From assembly GCA_050010115.1 (NCBI GenBank), contig JBEKLQ010000030.1, forward strand, positions 1-42,126: DNA of 42,126 nt. Direction: 5' to 3'. Below, in pieces: positions 25,102 through 33,471 of the stretch. Position numbers and translations under genes: made by a program. The stretch's first letter is position 1. Every line of letters starts with the position of its first letter. This DNA comes from JAKACA01 sp050010115. Its GTDB lineage: Bacteria; Actinomycetota; Acidimicrobiia; Acidimicrobiales; Bog-793. Below the pieces are notes generated by a model that ran no database searches, was not told where the DNA came from, and saw only the letters and a list, made by a program, of their open reading frames with translations.

Positions 25102-26993
25102 GGAGCGAGCCGACCATGGCACGCCCGCCCGCCGGCGGGCAGCGCAATCTGTCGACGCACACTGGCCTCGCCATGGTTGTCGTAATGACCGGCGTCCTCA
25201 TCACCGCCGTCGACACGACGATCGTCGTCTTGGCCCTCCCGGAGATCGAGCGGGGGCTGCACGTAGCGCTCTCCTCGGTCATCTGGGTCGTCATCGGCTA
25301 CCTGCTCGTCATCACGCTCCTCGCCACCCAGGTCGGCCGGCTCGGGGACATGTTCGGCCGGGTGCGCATGTATGAGGCGGGTTTCTTGGTCTTCATCATC
25401 GGCTCCCTGCTGTGCGCGCTTGCCTGGAACGAGACTGCCATCATCGGCTTCCGGATCCTCCAAGGCATAGGCGGCGCATTCGTCACCGCCAACAGCGGGG
25501 CGATCATCGCCGATCTCTACCCGCCCGAGCGGCGCGGCCGTGCCTACGGCTACAACGCCGTCGGCTGGAGCCTCGGGGCGGTCCTCGGCATCGTGATGGG
25601 GGGCCTCATCGTCACCTACGTGTCATGGCGCTGGATCTTCTGGATCAACGTACCGATCGGCGCCGGGGCGCTGCTGCTTGCCACCAGGGTGCTGCACGAT
25701 CGAGGCGCACGAGCCCGCCGCCACTTGGACCTTCTCGGCATGGTCACACTCGGCCTCGGGCTCTTCGGCGTGCTCTGGGCCATGACCACGCTCGCCACGT
25801 CGTCCTTCGACGCCTCGGTAGCCGGGTACCTGGTCGGCGGGGTGGTGCTCATCTGTGCCTTCGTCCTCGTCGAGCTGCACCAGGCCGAGCCGATGCTCGA
25901 CCTCTCGCTCTTTCGGATCCCCACCCTCGCGCCGTCGTTGTTCGCCTCGTTGTTCCAGGGGCTCGCCAACTTCGCCGTGCTGTTCCTCGTCATCATGTAC
26001 CTCCAAGGACCGCGCGGGCTCTCTCCCATCCACGCCTCGTTGCTCCTCGTGCCCGGATACGTCGTCGGCTCGGCCGTCGGCCCCTACGCCGGGCGCCTGG
26101 CGGACCGGCTCGGGCCCGTGCTGCCGGCGACCGTTGGGCTCGGCGTTCAGGTGGTCGCCCTGTTCATCTACGCGCACCTCTCGCTTCAAAGCGGGCTGTG
26201 GCTCGTCGTAGTGGCGAGCGTCGTGAACGGGGTCGGGGCGAGCGGGTTCTTCCCCGCCAACTCGGCGGCGGTGATGAAGGCCTCCCCGCCTGACGTGTTC
26301 GGGATCTCCTCTGGGATGCTGCGGACCTTCGCCAACATCGGCATGGTCTTCTCCTTCTCGGTGGCGATCCTCGTCGCCTCGCGCTCGATCTCCAAGCACC
26401 TCGCCTTCGCCATCTTCGTCGGCACGACGACCCTGCACGGCCGCCTGGCGGCCGCCTTCACGACTGGGCTGCACGCCGCCTTCTACGCGTCGATGGGCTT
26501 CATGGCCCTCGCCGCTGTACTCTCGGCGACGAGGGCTCGGCGTGCGCGGGCGGCGCCGCATCGAGGCCGAGCAGCGTCTGGTTGGCGAGGGCTGGTCGCT
26601 GTTCGACGGACACCACGTCCTGATGCGCCCCGGCCGGATGACCCCGCTCGAGCTGCAGCTCAGCGACTTCCGGGCGCTGCTGCGCTCCTACTCTCGCAGG
26701 GCGATCGCGAGGCCCGAGCTGTCGCCCGTTCTCCGGCACCTCCTGTAGCTGCTCACGATCGCAGCCGATCGACCGCCCCGTCACGTCGGCGCTCTTCGTG
26801 GCTCGCCGTCGAGCGGCGCTTCGCCGGGGTGGCGCAGCTCGTGTTGTCGTCGCTGACGCGCGATGGGCGGGCGCTCACCGAGACCACGCTCTGGCTGTGG
26901 GGTCTTCGGCTCTACGGACGCCGGCAGCTCGGTACATGGTGGGCCCAGGAGCAGTCCCACGCCCATCTCGACCGTCTGGCGTCGGTCTCGTGA
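25098..26993 (+). CDS. MFS drug-exporter-like transporter (EmrB/QacA type) with abnormal C-terminus
   Basis: The first about 480 residues are a 14-helix DHA2/EmrB-QacA-type major facilitator. VDTTIVVLALPEIE opens helix 1, GRLGDMFGRVR is motif A after helix 2, and GWSLGAVLGIVMGG resembles the antiporter motif in helix 5. It is probably a proton-driven exporter of hydrophobic compounds. After about residue 484 the frame turns into Arg/Pro/Ala-rich nonsense and only near the end reads sensible residues that belong to a radical SAM remnant. The true transporter therefore probably ended near 26545 and lost its stop. ATG 25098 has GGAGGGAGC upstream and overlaps the previous stop. Annotated length 631 aa. 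Confidence 0.8.
   Translation: MRSEPTMARPPAGGQRNLSTHTGLAMVVVMTGVLITAVDTTIVVLALPEIERGLHVALSSVIWVVIGYLLVITLLATQVGRLGDMFGRVRMYEAGFLVFIIGSLLCALAWNETAIIGFRILQGIGGAFVTANSGAIIADLYPPERRGRAYGYNAVGWSLGAVLGIVMGGLIVTYVSWRWIFWINVPIGAGALLLATRVLHDRGARARRHLDLLGMVTLGLGLFGVLWAMTTLATSSFDASVAGYLVGGVVLICAFVLVELHQAEPMLDLSLFRIPTLAPSLFASLFQGLANFAVLFLVIMYLQGPRGLSPIHASLLLVPGYVVGSAVGPYAGRLADRLGPVLPATVGLGVQVVALFIYAHLSLQSGLWLVVVASVVNGVGASGFFPANSAAVMKASPPDVFGISSGMLRTFANIGMVFSFSVAILVASRSISKHLAFAIFVGTTTLHGRLAAAFTTGLHAAFYASMGFMALAAVLSATRARRARAAPHRGRAASGWRGLVAVRRTPRPDAPRPDDPARAAAQRLPGAAALLLSQGDREARAVARSPAPPVAAHDRSRSTAPSRRRSSWLAVERRFAGVAQLVLSSLTRDGRALTETTLWLWGLRLYGRRQLGTWWAQEQSHAHLDRLASVS
26551..26993 (+). pseudogene. Remnant of a B12-binding radical SAM protein C-terminus, frameshifted
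   Basis: In frame with 26542 the sequence reads EGWSLFDGHHVLMRPGRMTP then LELQLSDFRALLRSYSRRAI, which matches the tail of B12-binding radical SAM proteins (W-x-x-F/Y-D-x-x-H-x-x-F/M-R-P-x-x-M-T-P-x-x-L-Q ... F-Y-S-x-R-S/A-I). That frame stops at 26748. The end of the match, LRLYGRRQLGTWWAQEQ, continues in the MFS frame up to 26993. The catalytic half of the enzyme is absent. Confidence 0.5.
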
Positions 26994-28534
26994 CGACAGA
27001 TGGTCGAGGTGCCCTGCGGTTGACGGGTCCCCCGCACGGCGGCGAGGCGGGGGGGCCTGTGCGCGCCCCAGCTGGCCCCTCCTCGCCCTGGTTGCGCACG
27101 CTCGCCGTCGCAACGCTGGTCGCGACCTATGCGCTGCTGGCCCTGGGGAGCACGGTGCGGGTCACCAAGTCGGGCATGGGCTGCTCGACCGACTGGCCGT
27201 TCTGCTACGGCCAGGTCGGCCCGATCGACCACTTCCACACGCTCCTCGAACAGATGCACCGCTACCTGGCCACTGTCGTCAGCGTGGGAGTGCTCGCCGT
27301 CGCGCTCCAGGCCTGGCGCCTCCGACCCCACCGTGCCCTCCGGCCGGCGCTCTCCGCCGTGGCGATCGTGGCCGTCGAGATCGTGCTCGGCGCCGTTACC
27401 GTCGTGACCCACAACGCCCCCGTCACGGTGGCCCTCCACCTCGCCATAGGGCTCCTGCTGCTCGCAGCGACCACCGTCACGGCGGTGGCGAGCTGGGGCG
27501 CTTCCCGCCCTGCCGCACACGGGCCGCGTCGGCCGGCTCTGCTCGCCTGGTCAGCGCTGGTTGCGACGTTCGTGCTGCTCGTCTCGGGATCGATCGTGGT
27601 CGACGGCAACGCGAGCGCCGCCTGCCCGACCTGGCCGTGGTGCGTACCGCACCGAGGCGTCGGCGACCGGCTCGTCGCCATCGTCCTCGTCCATCGTGGG
27701 GTCGCGCTCGTCGCGGTAGGCCTGCTCGTCGCCCTCGCCGTTGGAGCGCTTCTCCGCCGCCAGGGCAGAGCACCAGGGGCCGTTGGGCTCGCCTGGTCCC
27801 TGCTCGGCCTGTGTGCCGCTGAGGTTGTCGCCGGGGCGGTCACCGCCGATCTCGCCGCCCCGCCCGCCGCCCAGGACGTCCATCTCGGGCTCGCGGCTGC
27901 GATCTGGGTCTGCGTCGTGGCGCTCGTCGCGGCCGTCTTGTACGCGGATGGTCGGGTGGAGGTCGCGCCCAGCCACCCGCGCGGGCGCGTCGGCGCACCC
28001 GCGGGTGAAGGGCCGGACGACGCTGCCAGTCGGGGTGTGGATCGCTCGGTGTCAACCGCGGGCGCGGGCTCAGGCTCAGGCCATCGGAGGCGGGAGGCCG
28101 GCTCACCGGGGCGACGCGGCGTCGTTTCGCCTGCGTGTCTGGCAGGAATGACGGTGGATCTGCGACGCGTGGGCCTTGCCTCGGTGATCGCGCTCCTTGT
28201 TCAGTTCGTCCTCGGCGTCGCCGCGAGTCTCTGGGTGACGATAGGCACGAAGGCACCGTGGTCTCACATCGGCAACGTCGCGCTCTTTGACATTCATGGC
28301 GTTATCGGCGTCGCGATCGCTTTGATGTCGTTCGTCGTGGTGGGTCGCGCCTTCGAGGGGGGCTCGAGGACAACCAAGACATGGGCGGCGGTGGCACTGT
28401 TCGGTGTAGTTGCCGCGCTCGGTTGCGGATTTGGGTTCGTCGAGAGCGGCGGCGCCTCGGGCTACTCGTTCGGAATGGCGCTCGGATGGGCGCTCGCTCT
28501 ATTTGCGAACGTGTGTCTCGCGCTCGGTTGGTGA
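26990..28534 (+). CDS. ctaA: Heme A synthase (CtaA/COX15) with extra C-terminal membrane module
   Basis: Residues about 35-330 form a CtaA-type eight-helix protein that oxidises the heme O methyl group to formyl for cytochrome aa3. It has SGMGCSTDWPFCYGQ near residue 64 with the Cys pair, then QMHRYLATVVS, VALHLAIGLLLL, LVHRGVALVAVG and DVHLGLAAAIWV, which supply the four heme-ligand His. A second Cys pair, ACPTWPWC, is in the second half, as in two-domain actinobacterial forms. After a Gly/Ser/Arg linker (residues about 330-386) an additional four-helix region follows without a stop codon. GTG 26990 overlaps the MFS-frame stop; GTG 27059, behind a GAGGCGGGGGG stretch, is an alternative start. 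Confidence 0.85.
   Translation: MTTDGRGALRLTGPPHGGEAGGPVRAPAGPSSPWLRTLAVATLVATYALLALGSTVRVTKSGMGCSTDWPFCYGQVGPIDHFHTLLEQMHRYLATVVSVGVLAVALQAWRLRPHRALRPALSAVAIVAVEIVLGAVTVVTHNAPVTVALHLAIGLLLLAATTVTAVASWGASRPAAHGPRRPALLAWSALVATFVLLVSGSIVVDGNASAACPTWPWCVPHRGVGDRLVAIVLVHRGVALVAVGLLVALAVGALLRRQGRAPGAVGLAWSLLGLCAAEVVAGAVTADLAAPPAAQDVHLGLAAAIWVCVVALVAAVLYADGRVEVAPSHPRGRVGAPAGEGPDDAASRGVDRSVSTAGAGSGSGHRRREAGSPGRRGVVSPACLAGMTVDLRRVGLASVIALLVQFVLGVAASLWVTIGTKAPWSHIGNVALFDIHGVIGVAIALMSFVVVGRAFEGGSRTTKTWAAVALFGVVAALGCGFGFVESGGASGYSFGMALGWALALFANVCLALGW
28148..28534 (+). other. Four-helix membrane module fused to (or separate gene after) heme A synthase
   Basis: From ATG 28148 (MTVDLRRVGLASVIALL) 128 residues form four hydrophobic helices separated by short loops, with a His in SHIGNVALFDIHGVIGVAI. 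GGCAGGA directly precedes the ATG, too close for a perfect ribosome binding site. I do not recognise the domain. It may be an independent small membrane gene whose upstream neighbour lost its stop, or a genuine fusion. Confidence 0.5.
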
Positions 28535-28821
28535 CGCCCAAGGGCGGCCATCTCGCCGGGGCGAGAGCGATTCAAGAGCGGTGCGAACGCCAGCCCGGGG
28601 CGATCACGAACGTCACAGCGAGCGGGCCGGGCTTCTCAAGAACGCTGGATTGGTCCTAGCGCACGCGGGCGGCAGCGCCGGCGATGCCCGAGGCCGCGGG
28701 TCGCTCGGGGCGGGCGCGAAGAGTCCGAAGCCGGGCGGTTGATCGGGCCGTTCGGCCCTACCGGGTTGTGCGACCGAGACCCATGATGGGTCCCGAGATT
28801 TTCTCTAACAGGAGGCAAGTG
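28535..28821. other. Intergenic region with a hairpin and a palindrome
   Basis: No gene is seen. GGGCCGTTCGGCCC (28745-28758) can form a 5-bp stem with a GTTC loop and may help end ctaA transcription. The palindrome at 28778-28792 lies just before the next gene. Confidence 0.35.
28778..28792. promoter_or_regulatory. Perfect 15-bp palindrome upstream of a membrane protein gene
   Basis: GACCCAT and ATGGGTC flank a single G, 30-44 nt before ATG 28822. A dimeric regulator site is plausible; a small mRNA hairpin in the leader is the alternative. Confidence 0.35.
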
Positions 28822-29409
28822 ATGCGACGCAAGGTGTTCGATGTCCTGGTCAGCGCCGGAGGCATCATCGTTGTGGCCGTGCTGGTGGTCGCAGGCGCGC
28901 TGTTGATGTGGGGCTACAGCTTCACTATCTCGAGCGTCCACAGCCAGCTCGCCCAGCAGCAGATCTTCTTCCCGGCCAAGGGCAGCGCCGAGCTCGCCAG
29001 CCCGAAGATCGGTCCGTACCTCGACCAGTACGCCGGCCAGCAGCTGCTCACTGGGCCAGAGGCCGAGGCGTGGGCTAACCACTTCATCGCCGTGCACCTG
29101 GGCGAGATGCCGTACGGGGGTGTGTACGCCAAGATCAGCACCGCAGCACAAGCGAACCCCGGCAACGCCGGACTCGCTGCTCTGGAGCAGACGTCCTTCC
29201 AGGGCACGACATTGCGGGGCCTGCTGCTGGAGGCGTACGCCTTCTACACCATGGGCCAGATTGCCCTCTACGCCGCGATCGCGGCGTTCGTCCTCGCCGG
29301 GTTGATGCTGCTCCTTGTCGGATTCGGCTTCTGGCACTCACGGCGCGTCTCTCATGAGGCGGAGATCCTGTTTCACCCGGCGACGGTGCAGGAGTCACCT
29401 ACCGTCTGA
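28822..29409 (+). CDS. Two-helix membrane protein of unknown function
   Basis: A 195-aa protein I cannot place in a named family. A membrane helix at residues about 12-34 (GGIIVVAVLVVAGALLMW) and a second near the end (LYAAIAAFVLAGLMLLLVGF) enclose an outer loop of about 115 residues that is rich in Ala/Gln and contains AKGSAELASPKIGPYLDQYAG. The C-terminal 25 residues are cytoplasmic. AGGAGG stands 7 nt before ATG 28822, a strong start. It lies after ctaA and before malic enzyme on the same strand, with a palindrome in its leader, so it may be separately controlled. Confidence 0.7.
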   Translation: MRRKVFDVLVSAGGIIVVAVLVVAGALLMWGYSFTISSVHSQLAQQQIFFPAKGSAELASPKIGPYLDQYAGQQLLTGPEAEAWANHFIAVHLGEMPYGGVYAKISTAAQANPGNAGLAALEQTSFQGTTLRGLLLEAYAFYTMGQIALYAAIAAFVLAGLMLLLVGFGFWHSRRVSHEAEILFHPATVQESPTV

Positions 29410-29591
29410 TCCACGCCTGTCATGGGTTCGAGGTGGTCGACTGTTGAATTGCTCAGAGATCGGGCCACGCGCCTGTTCGACAATCCCGTCCACGGAGGCA
29501 ACAGCGGCGTCGAGAATGTGCCGTTCGGCCCTGTCGGCGCCCCCGAAAGGCGCGTTAGCTGGTGGGAGGAGAGTGAACGGAGCACAATGTC

Positions 29592-31325
29592 TTGAGCGCG
29601 CAGCCGTCTGGTCGGATTGACATGCAGGGTGAAGTGACGCCGGCGAAACCGGTGCGCAATCGCGAGTTGCTTGAGCACGCCGCCATGAACAAGGACACGG
29701 CGTTCACCGAGGATGAGCGGGCTGCCCTCGGGCTTCGGGGCCTGCTGCCGTGGCGGACGACGACGATGGAGGAACAGGTCGCCCTCGAGCTCGAGCATCT
29801 CCGCCACAAGGTTGATGATCTGGAGCAGTACATCGGTCTCGCCGCCCTGCAGAACCGAAACGAGACGCTCTTCTACCGCCTGCTCGTCGATCACCTCGAG
29901 GAGCTTGCCCCGATCATCTACACGCCGACGGTTGGCCGCGCCTGCAGGGAGTACAGCCATGTCGTGCGCCGGTCCCGAGGAGTGTGGATCACGCCGGACG
30001 ACATCGACCGCATCCCGGAGCTGCTCCGCAACGCCGGTCAACCTGAGACCCGCCTCATCGTGGCCACGGACAACGAGCGCATCCTCGGGCTCGGCGACCA
30101 GGGGGCGGGCGGTATGGGCATCCCTATCGGGAAGCTCGCCCTGTACGTCGCCGGGGCTGGTCTTCACCCACGGCTGACGCTACCGGTCTCGCTGGACTGT
30201 GGGACGGACAACCACGAATTGCTACACGACCGCCTCTACCTGGGCTATCCCAAGGCCCGCCTCCGTGGCGACGCGTACGACGCCCTCATCGAGGCATTCG
30301 TCGGCGCGGTTTCCGAGGTGTTTCCCGACGCCCTGCTGCAGTGGGAGGACTTCAAGCAGCACAACGCCATTCGGTTGCTCGACCGCTACCGCCACCGGAT
30401 CCCGTGCTTCAACGACGACATCCAGGGGACGGCAGCGGTGGTCTCCGCCGGCATCCTCGCCGCACTCCGGCGCAGCGGTGAGCAGCTGTCGGCACAGCGG
30501 CTGGTGCTCGTCGGCGCCGGTGCGGCCGGTATCGGCATCGCCAGGCTCCTCCAGTCCATCATGAGAGCCGAAGGTGCCACTGAAGAGGAAACCCATCGCG
30601 GGGTGATGATGCTCGATTCGCAAGGTCTCGTGTTCGAGGGTCGCGACGGCGTGCACGAAGACAAGCGTCCCTTCGCGCTGCCCACCGACGAGCTGAGCCG
30701 GTTCGGTTTCGAGCCCGGCGAGCGCTATGACCTCGAGACTGTCGTTCGCCACGTCGCCCCCACCGTCTTGCTGGGGACGAGCGGCAAGGCCGGCGCCTTC
30801 ACGGAGACCGCCGTGCGAGAGATGGCTGCGCGTACGCCGAGACCCATCGTGCTGCCGCTGTCCAACCCGACAGCGAACTCCGAAGCCACGCCCACCGACG
30901 TGCTCGCGTGGACCGATGGCCGGGCACTCGTGGCGACAGGGAGCCCTTTCGACCCGGTCGACGTCGGCGGCCACACTCGACTCGTGGGACAGGCGAACAA
31001 CGTCTTCGTGTTCCCGGGTGTCGGTCTCGGTGTGGTTGCCGGCCGAGCTCGGGAGGTGACCGACCGCATGTTCCTCGTGGCGGCCACGACGCTCGCGGGC
31101 CTGGTCCCGGAGGAGCGGATCGAGCAGGGAGCGATTTACCCGCGGCTCACCGACCTGCGGTCGATCTCGCGAGCGATCGCCATCGCCGTCGCCCGCCAGG
31201 GCCGGGACGAGGGAGTGGCGCCGATGGCGACTGACGCCGAGATCGAGGCCGCAGTCGATGCCTGTGTCTGGACGCCTCGCTACGAGTCTTTTGAGCCCAC
31301 AGCCGGCGGCGGCCCCGGCGACTGA
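29592..31325 (+). CDS. NAD-dependent malic enzyme
   Basis: A 577-aa malic enzyme of the large SfcA/MaeA type, which oxidatively decarboxylates malate to pyruvate. RNRELLEHAAMNKDTAFTED near the start matches the usual N-L-x-K-G-T-A-F-T element. LAPIIYTPTVGRACREYS carries the catalytic Tyr, GLGDQGAGGMGIPIGKLALY the first dinucleotide-type signature, and CFNDDIQGTAAVVSAG the metal-binding Asp pair. LVLVGAGAAGIGIARLL is the NAD-binding loop, and LPLSNPTANSEATP the C-terminal part. I take TTG 29592, with GGAGC about 10 nt upstream; ATG 29622 is an alternative. The gene seems to stand alone. Confidence 0.92.
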   Translation: MSAQPSGRIDMQGEVTPAKPVRNRELLEHAAMNKDTAFTEDERAALGLRGLLPWRTTTMEEQVALELEHLRHKVDDLEQYIGLAALQNRNETLFYRLLVDHLEELAPIIYTPTVGRACREYSHVVRRSRGVWITPDDIDRIPELLRNAGQPETRLIVATDNERILGLGDQGAGGMGIPIGKLALYVAGAGLHPRLTLPVSLDCGTDNHELLHDRLYLGYPKARLRGDAYDALIEAFVGAVSEVFPDALLQWEDFKQHNAIRLLDRYRHRIPCFNDDIQGTAAVVSAGILAALRRSGEQLSAQRLVLVGAGAAGIGIARLLQSIMRAEGATEEETHRGVMMLDSQGLVFEGRDGVHEDKRPFALPTDELSRFGFEPGERYDLETVVRHVAPTVLLGTSGKAGAFTETAVREMAARTPRPIVLPLSNPTANSEATPTDVLAWTDGRALVATGSPFDPVDVGGHTRLVGQANNVFVFPGVGLGVVAGRAREVTDRMFLVAATTLAGLVPEERIEQGAIYPRLTDLRSISRAIAIAVARQGRDEGVAPMATDAEIEAAVDACVWTPRYESFEPTAGGGPGD

Positions 31326-31382
31326 CCCGGTCCGCCGGCGAATCACCTCACATTGGTCGACCGAGCGCGGTAGGCGTGGGAC

Positions 31383-31910
31383 CTAGGGCTGGCCGACGTA
31401 GGTGACGGGGATGACCACGTCCTTCTCGCTACCGGGGCTCATCGGCAGCGGGACGAAGTAGACCTGCCCCGTGCCGGCGCAGGGGAGCACCTCGGAGGTC
31501 GGGATCTTCTTCGTGACGTATCGGTGGAAGATGACCGGGCCCCCGGCCGCCGCTCCGGCGCCCGGGGGCGGGGCGATGAAGAAGGCTCCGATCTCATGGC
31601 CGTGGGCGCCGGTGTTGCCAAAATCGCCGGTGATCGCCTCGGGTTGGAAGACTGTCACGGTCTGTCCCGCAATCGGATGGCCCGTCTCGCCGGGTTTCAA
31701 TGGTCCGAAGCACGCCATCTGGATCTCGACCGGTGACTCGGCCCCGTTCTCACCGTTGACGAGGGCGCCGAAGACCTGGTTGGGGTGGATCCGCCCACCG
31801 CCTGGTGACTGGGCGCCGACGACCGCGGCTCCGGCGACCACCTGCACGGCAACCAGCGCTCCGAGCCCACTCAGGACTGCTGCGCGCCGGACTCGTCTCG
31901 TGCTCAGCAT
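31383..31910 (-). CDS. Secreted protein, paralogue 1 of the sigma-locus pair
   Basis: A 175-aa protein with a clear signal peptide: RRVRRAAVLSGLGALVAVQV then a hydrophobic end and cleavage near VVGAQS. The mature part has HPNQVFGALVNGENGAESPV, one Cys in MACFGP, PIAGQTVTV, GNTGAHGHEIGAFF and LPCAGTGQVYF. The same series of blocks occurs in the protein at 33606-34103, including both Cys, which may form a disulfide. Fold unknown; an immunoglobulin-like beta protein is my guess. ATG 31910 has GAGGAGGTGC upstream. It lies 85 bp downstream of the stalked membrane protein on the same strand, so it may be co-transcribed with the sigma factor. Confidence 0.75.
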   Translation of the reverse strand: MLSTRRVRRAAVLSGLGALVAVQVVAGAAVVGAQSPGGGRIHPNQVFGALVNGENGAESPVEIQMACFGPLKPGETGHPIAGQTVTVFQPEAITGDFGNTGAHGHEIGAFFIAPPPGAGAAAGGPVIFHRYVTKKIPTSEVLPCAGTGQVYFVPLPMSPGSEKDVVIPVTYVGQP

Positions 31911-31995
31911 GGAAGCACCTCCTCATTCGTCGGGGACACTCGGCCTCGCGGCCTTTTACCTACAACGCGCCGCGAGCCGGAAAAGACGACGCGGT

Positions 31996-32973
31996 TCACG
32001 CGGGCGATGTCGAAGCACCGGACGTGGAGGGGACCAGCAGGCGGTAGTTAGCGACGACCGTCCCTTCGACGAACTGTGCCCGCTCGTGCGGTCGCCCGGT
32101 CAACATCACGCGGGTGATCCATTCCCGCGGCGTCGCCACGGGCGGCGCAGAGGGAGTGGCAGAGGGAGTGGCAGAGGGAGTGGCAGAGGGAGTGGCAGAG
32201 GGAGTGGCAGAGGGAGTGGCAGAGGTCGAGACCGGTGGGTTGGCGACGAATCGCACGAGGGCGAACGTCGCTGTGGCCACCGTCGTGGGGGGCGGGAGGA
32301 GCTGCCAAGTGCCCACGTCGTTCTTGCCCTTGAGCGGCTCCCAGCCACCCGCAGTCCATCCCAGTTGTTGCCACGTGCCTTTCGCCCAGATCTCGATGGC
32401 GCCACCGCTTGGCGTCCCGAAGATCGACGGGCCAGAACACTGGATCCACGTACCGACCAGGTCCCGTGCCAGGCCAGCGGGACTGGCTGACGTAGCCGGC
32501 GCAGACGGCTGGCCACAGCCGCCCGGCACGACCGCACTCTCTGGTGGAGGCGTGGTCGTGGGTGTGCTCACGGTCGTTGTCGGAGTGGTCGTCACCGTAG
32601 GCATCGTGGTGGCGGGCGTTGTCGTCGGCGGTGGGTTTCCTATGGTCGTCGTCGGAGCCTGCGTGCTGTTCGGAGTGCCGCTCGTCGAGGTCGGATCCGT
32701 CGAGGACGGGGAAGACAGGGAGGTTCGGGTCGTCTGGGTCGAGGCAACGCTCGAGCTCGTGGAAGAGGGTCCGATCGCCACGCGCCCGCCCGAGGGCCGG
32801 GTGAGGGGCAAGAACGCGCCGAACAACAACGAGGCGACCGCCGTGGCGGTAACGACGGCACCGGTCACTGCCGTCGCCACACGTCGCCTGCGCAGCCTTG
32901 CGGCGCGCCGGTACACCTGGCGCCGGAATGCCTCCGGGTCGCTCGGCCGGAGCGGCGGGTCAGTCAGGTGCAA
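31996..32973 (-). CDS. Single-pass membrane protein with Thr/Ser/Pro stalk, cotranscribed with the sigma factor
   Basis: A 325-aa protein. About 31 Arg-rich residues are cytoplasmic, followed by one membrane helix (residues about 32-57). Outside comes a Ser/Thr/Pro-rich stalk (residues about 65-145), a small domain with two Cys (GGCGQPSAPA ... WIQCSGPS) and WAKGTWQQLGWTAGGWEPL, then six SATP repeats and a final REWITRVML...QFVEGTVVANYRLLV strand pair. TTG 32973 is supported by AAGGAG 7 nt upstream, and the gene overlaps the sigma factor by 14 bases. Position and topology are those of an anti-sigma factor, but the inner part is too short for a usual anti-sigma domain and has no zinc motif. The stalk is probably glycosylated. 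Confidence 0.7.
   Translation of the reverse strand: MHLTDPPLRPSDPEAFRRQVYRRAARLRRRRVATAVTGAVVTATAVASLLFGAFLPLTRPSGGRVAIGPSSTSSSVASTQTTRTSLSSPSSTDPTSTSGTPNSTQAPTTTIGNPPPTTTPATTMPTVTTTPTTTVSTPTTTPPPESAVVPGGCGQPSAPATSASPAGLARDLVGTWIQCSGPSIFGTPSGGAIEIWAKGTWQQLGWTAGGWEPLKGKNDVGTWQLLPPPTTVATATFALVRFVANPPVSTSATPSATPSATPSATPSATPSATPSAPPVATPREWITRVMLTGRPHERAQFVEGTVVANYRLLVPSTSGASTSPA
32149..32220. repeat. 12-bp tandem repeat, six perfect copies
   Basis: AGAGGGAGTGGC is repeated six times without change. On the coding strand it gives (S-A-T-P)6 in the outer part of the membrane protein. The 12-bp period preserves frame, so copy number can vary without breaking the protein. Confidence 0.95.
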
Positions 32974-33463
32974 CCTGCGGCTCCTTGCGCTCGTTGAAGA
33001 TCAGCCGGAGTGCCCGAAGGCCCCGCTGGAGGTGCGTCTTCACGCTGCTGACCGAGATTCCCATCGTTCCGGCGATCTCCGCTTCGCTGTAGTCGAGGTA
33101 GTAGCGCATGACGAGGGCGTCCCGCTGCCGCCCGGAGATGGTGAGCAGTGCACTGTCGAGATCGAGCCGGTCGTCGATGAGCATCGGCCTCTGATCCGCT
33201 CGGACGTTTATCAGCGGTGACCAGCGGTTGGCCTTCCGGAGGTGGCCGATCGCCAGGTTCGTGGAGACGGTGACCACCCAGCCGCGCAGGTTGGGGGAGT
33301 CGGCGAGAGTGCTCCAGCGCACGAGCGCGCGAGCGAGCACCTCGGCAGCGACGTTCTCCGCCTCCTGCCGGTCACCGAGGAGCCGCCACGCGGGCTTGAT
33401 CGCCAGCGTGAACAGCTCGTCGAAACGACGCTCGAAGCTCTCAGACACTCCCGCGGCGTCCAT
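32960..33463 (-). CDS. ECF-family RNA polymerase sigma factor (SigE-like)
   Basis: A 167-aa sigma-70-family ECF factor with regions 2 and 4 only. Region 2 is FDELFTLAIKPAWRLLGDRQ, AENVAAEVLARALVRW and LRGWVVTVSTNLAIGHLRKA. Region 4 is LTISGRQRDALVMRYYLDYS then EAEIAGTMGISVSSVKTHLQ, a clear helix-turn-helix. It resembles the actinobacterial SigE/ECF group seen with membrane anti-sigma partners. ATG 33463 has AGAAGGGAC upstream. TAACGCGCGA lies on the plus strand just before the start and again upstream of the paralogue at 34103. It overlaps the stalked membrane protein gene, its likely partner, and is flanked by two homologous secreted proteins that are candidate regulon members. Confidence 0.9.
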   Translation of the reverse strand: MDAAGVSESFERRFDELFTLAIKPAWRLLGDRQEAENVAAEVLARALVRWSTLADSPNLRGWVVTVSTNLAIGHLRKANRWSPLINVRADQRPMLIDDRLDLDSALLTISGRQRDALVMRYYLDYSEAEIAGTMGISVSSVKTHLQRGLRALRLIFNERKEPQVAPD

Positions 33464-33471
33464 GTCCCTTC

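Noticed and set aside
31471..32490. Plus-strand frame with Gly-Arg-Ser repeats
   Set aside because: The repeats are the antisense reading of the (SATP)6 units; the minus-strand membrane protein has a membrane helix, a ribosome binding site and the sigma-gene overlap.
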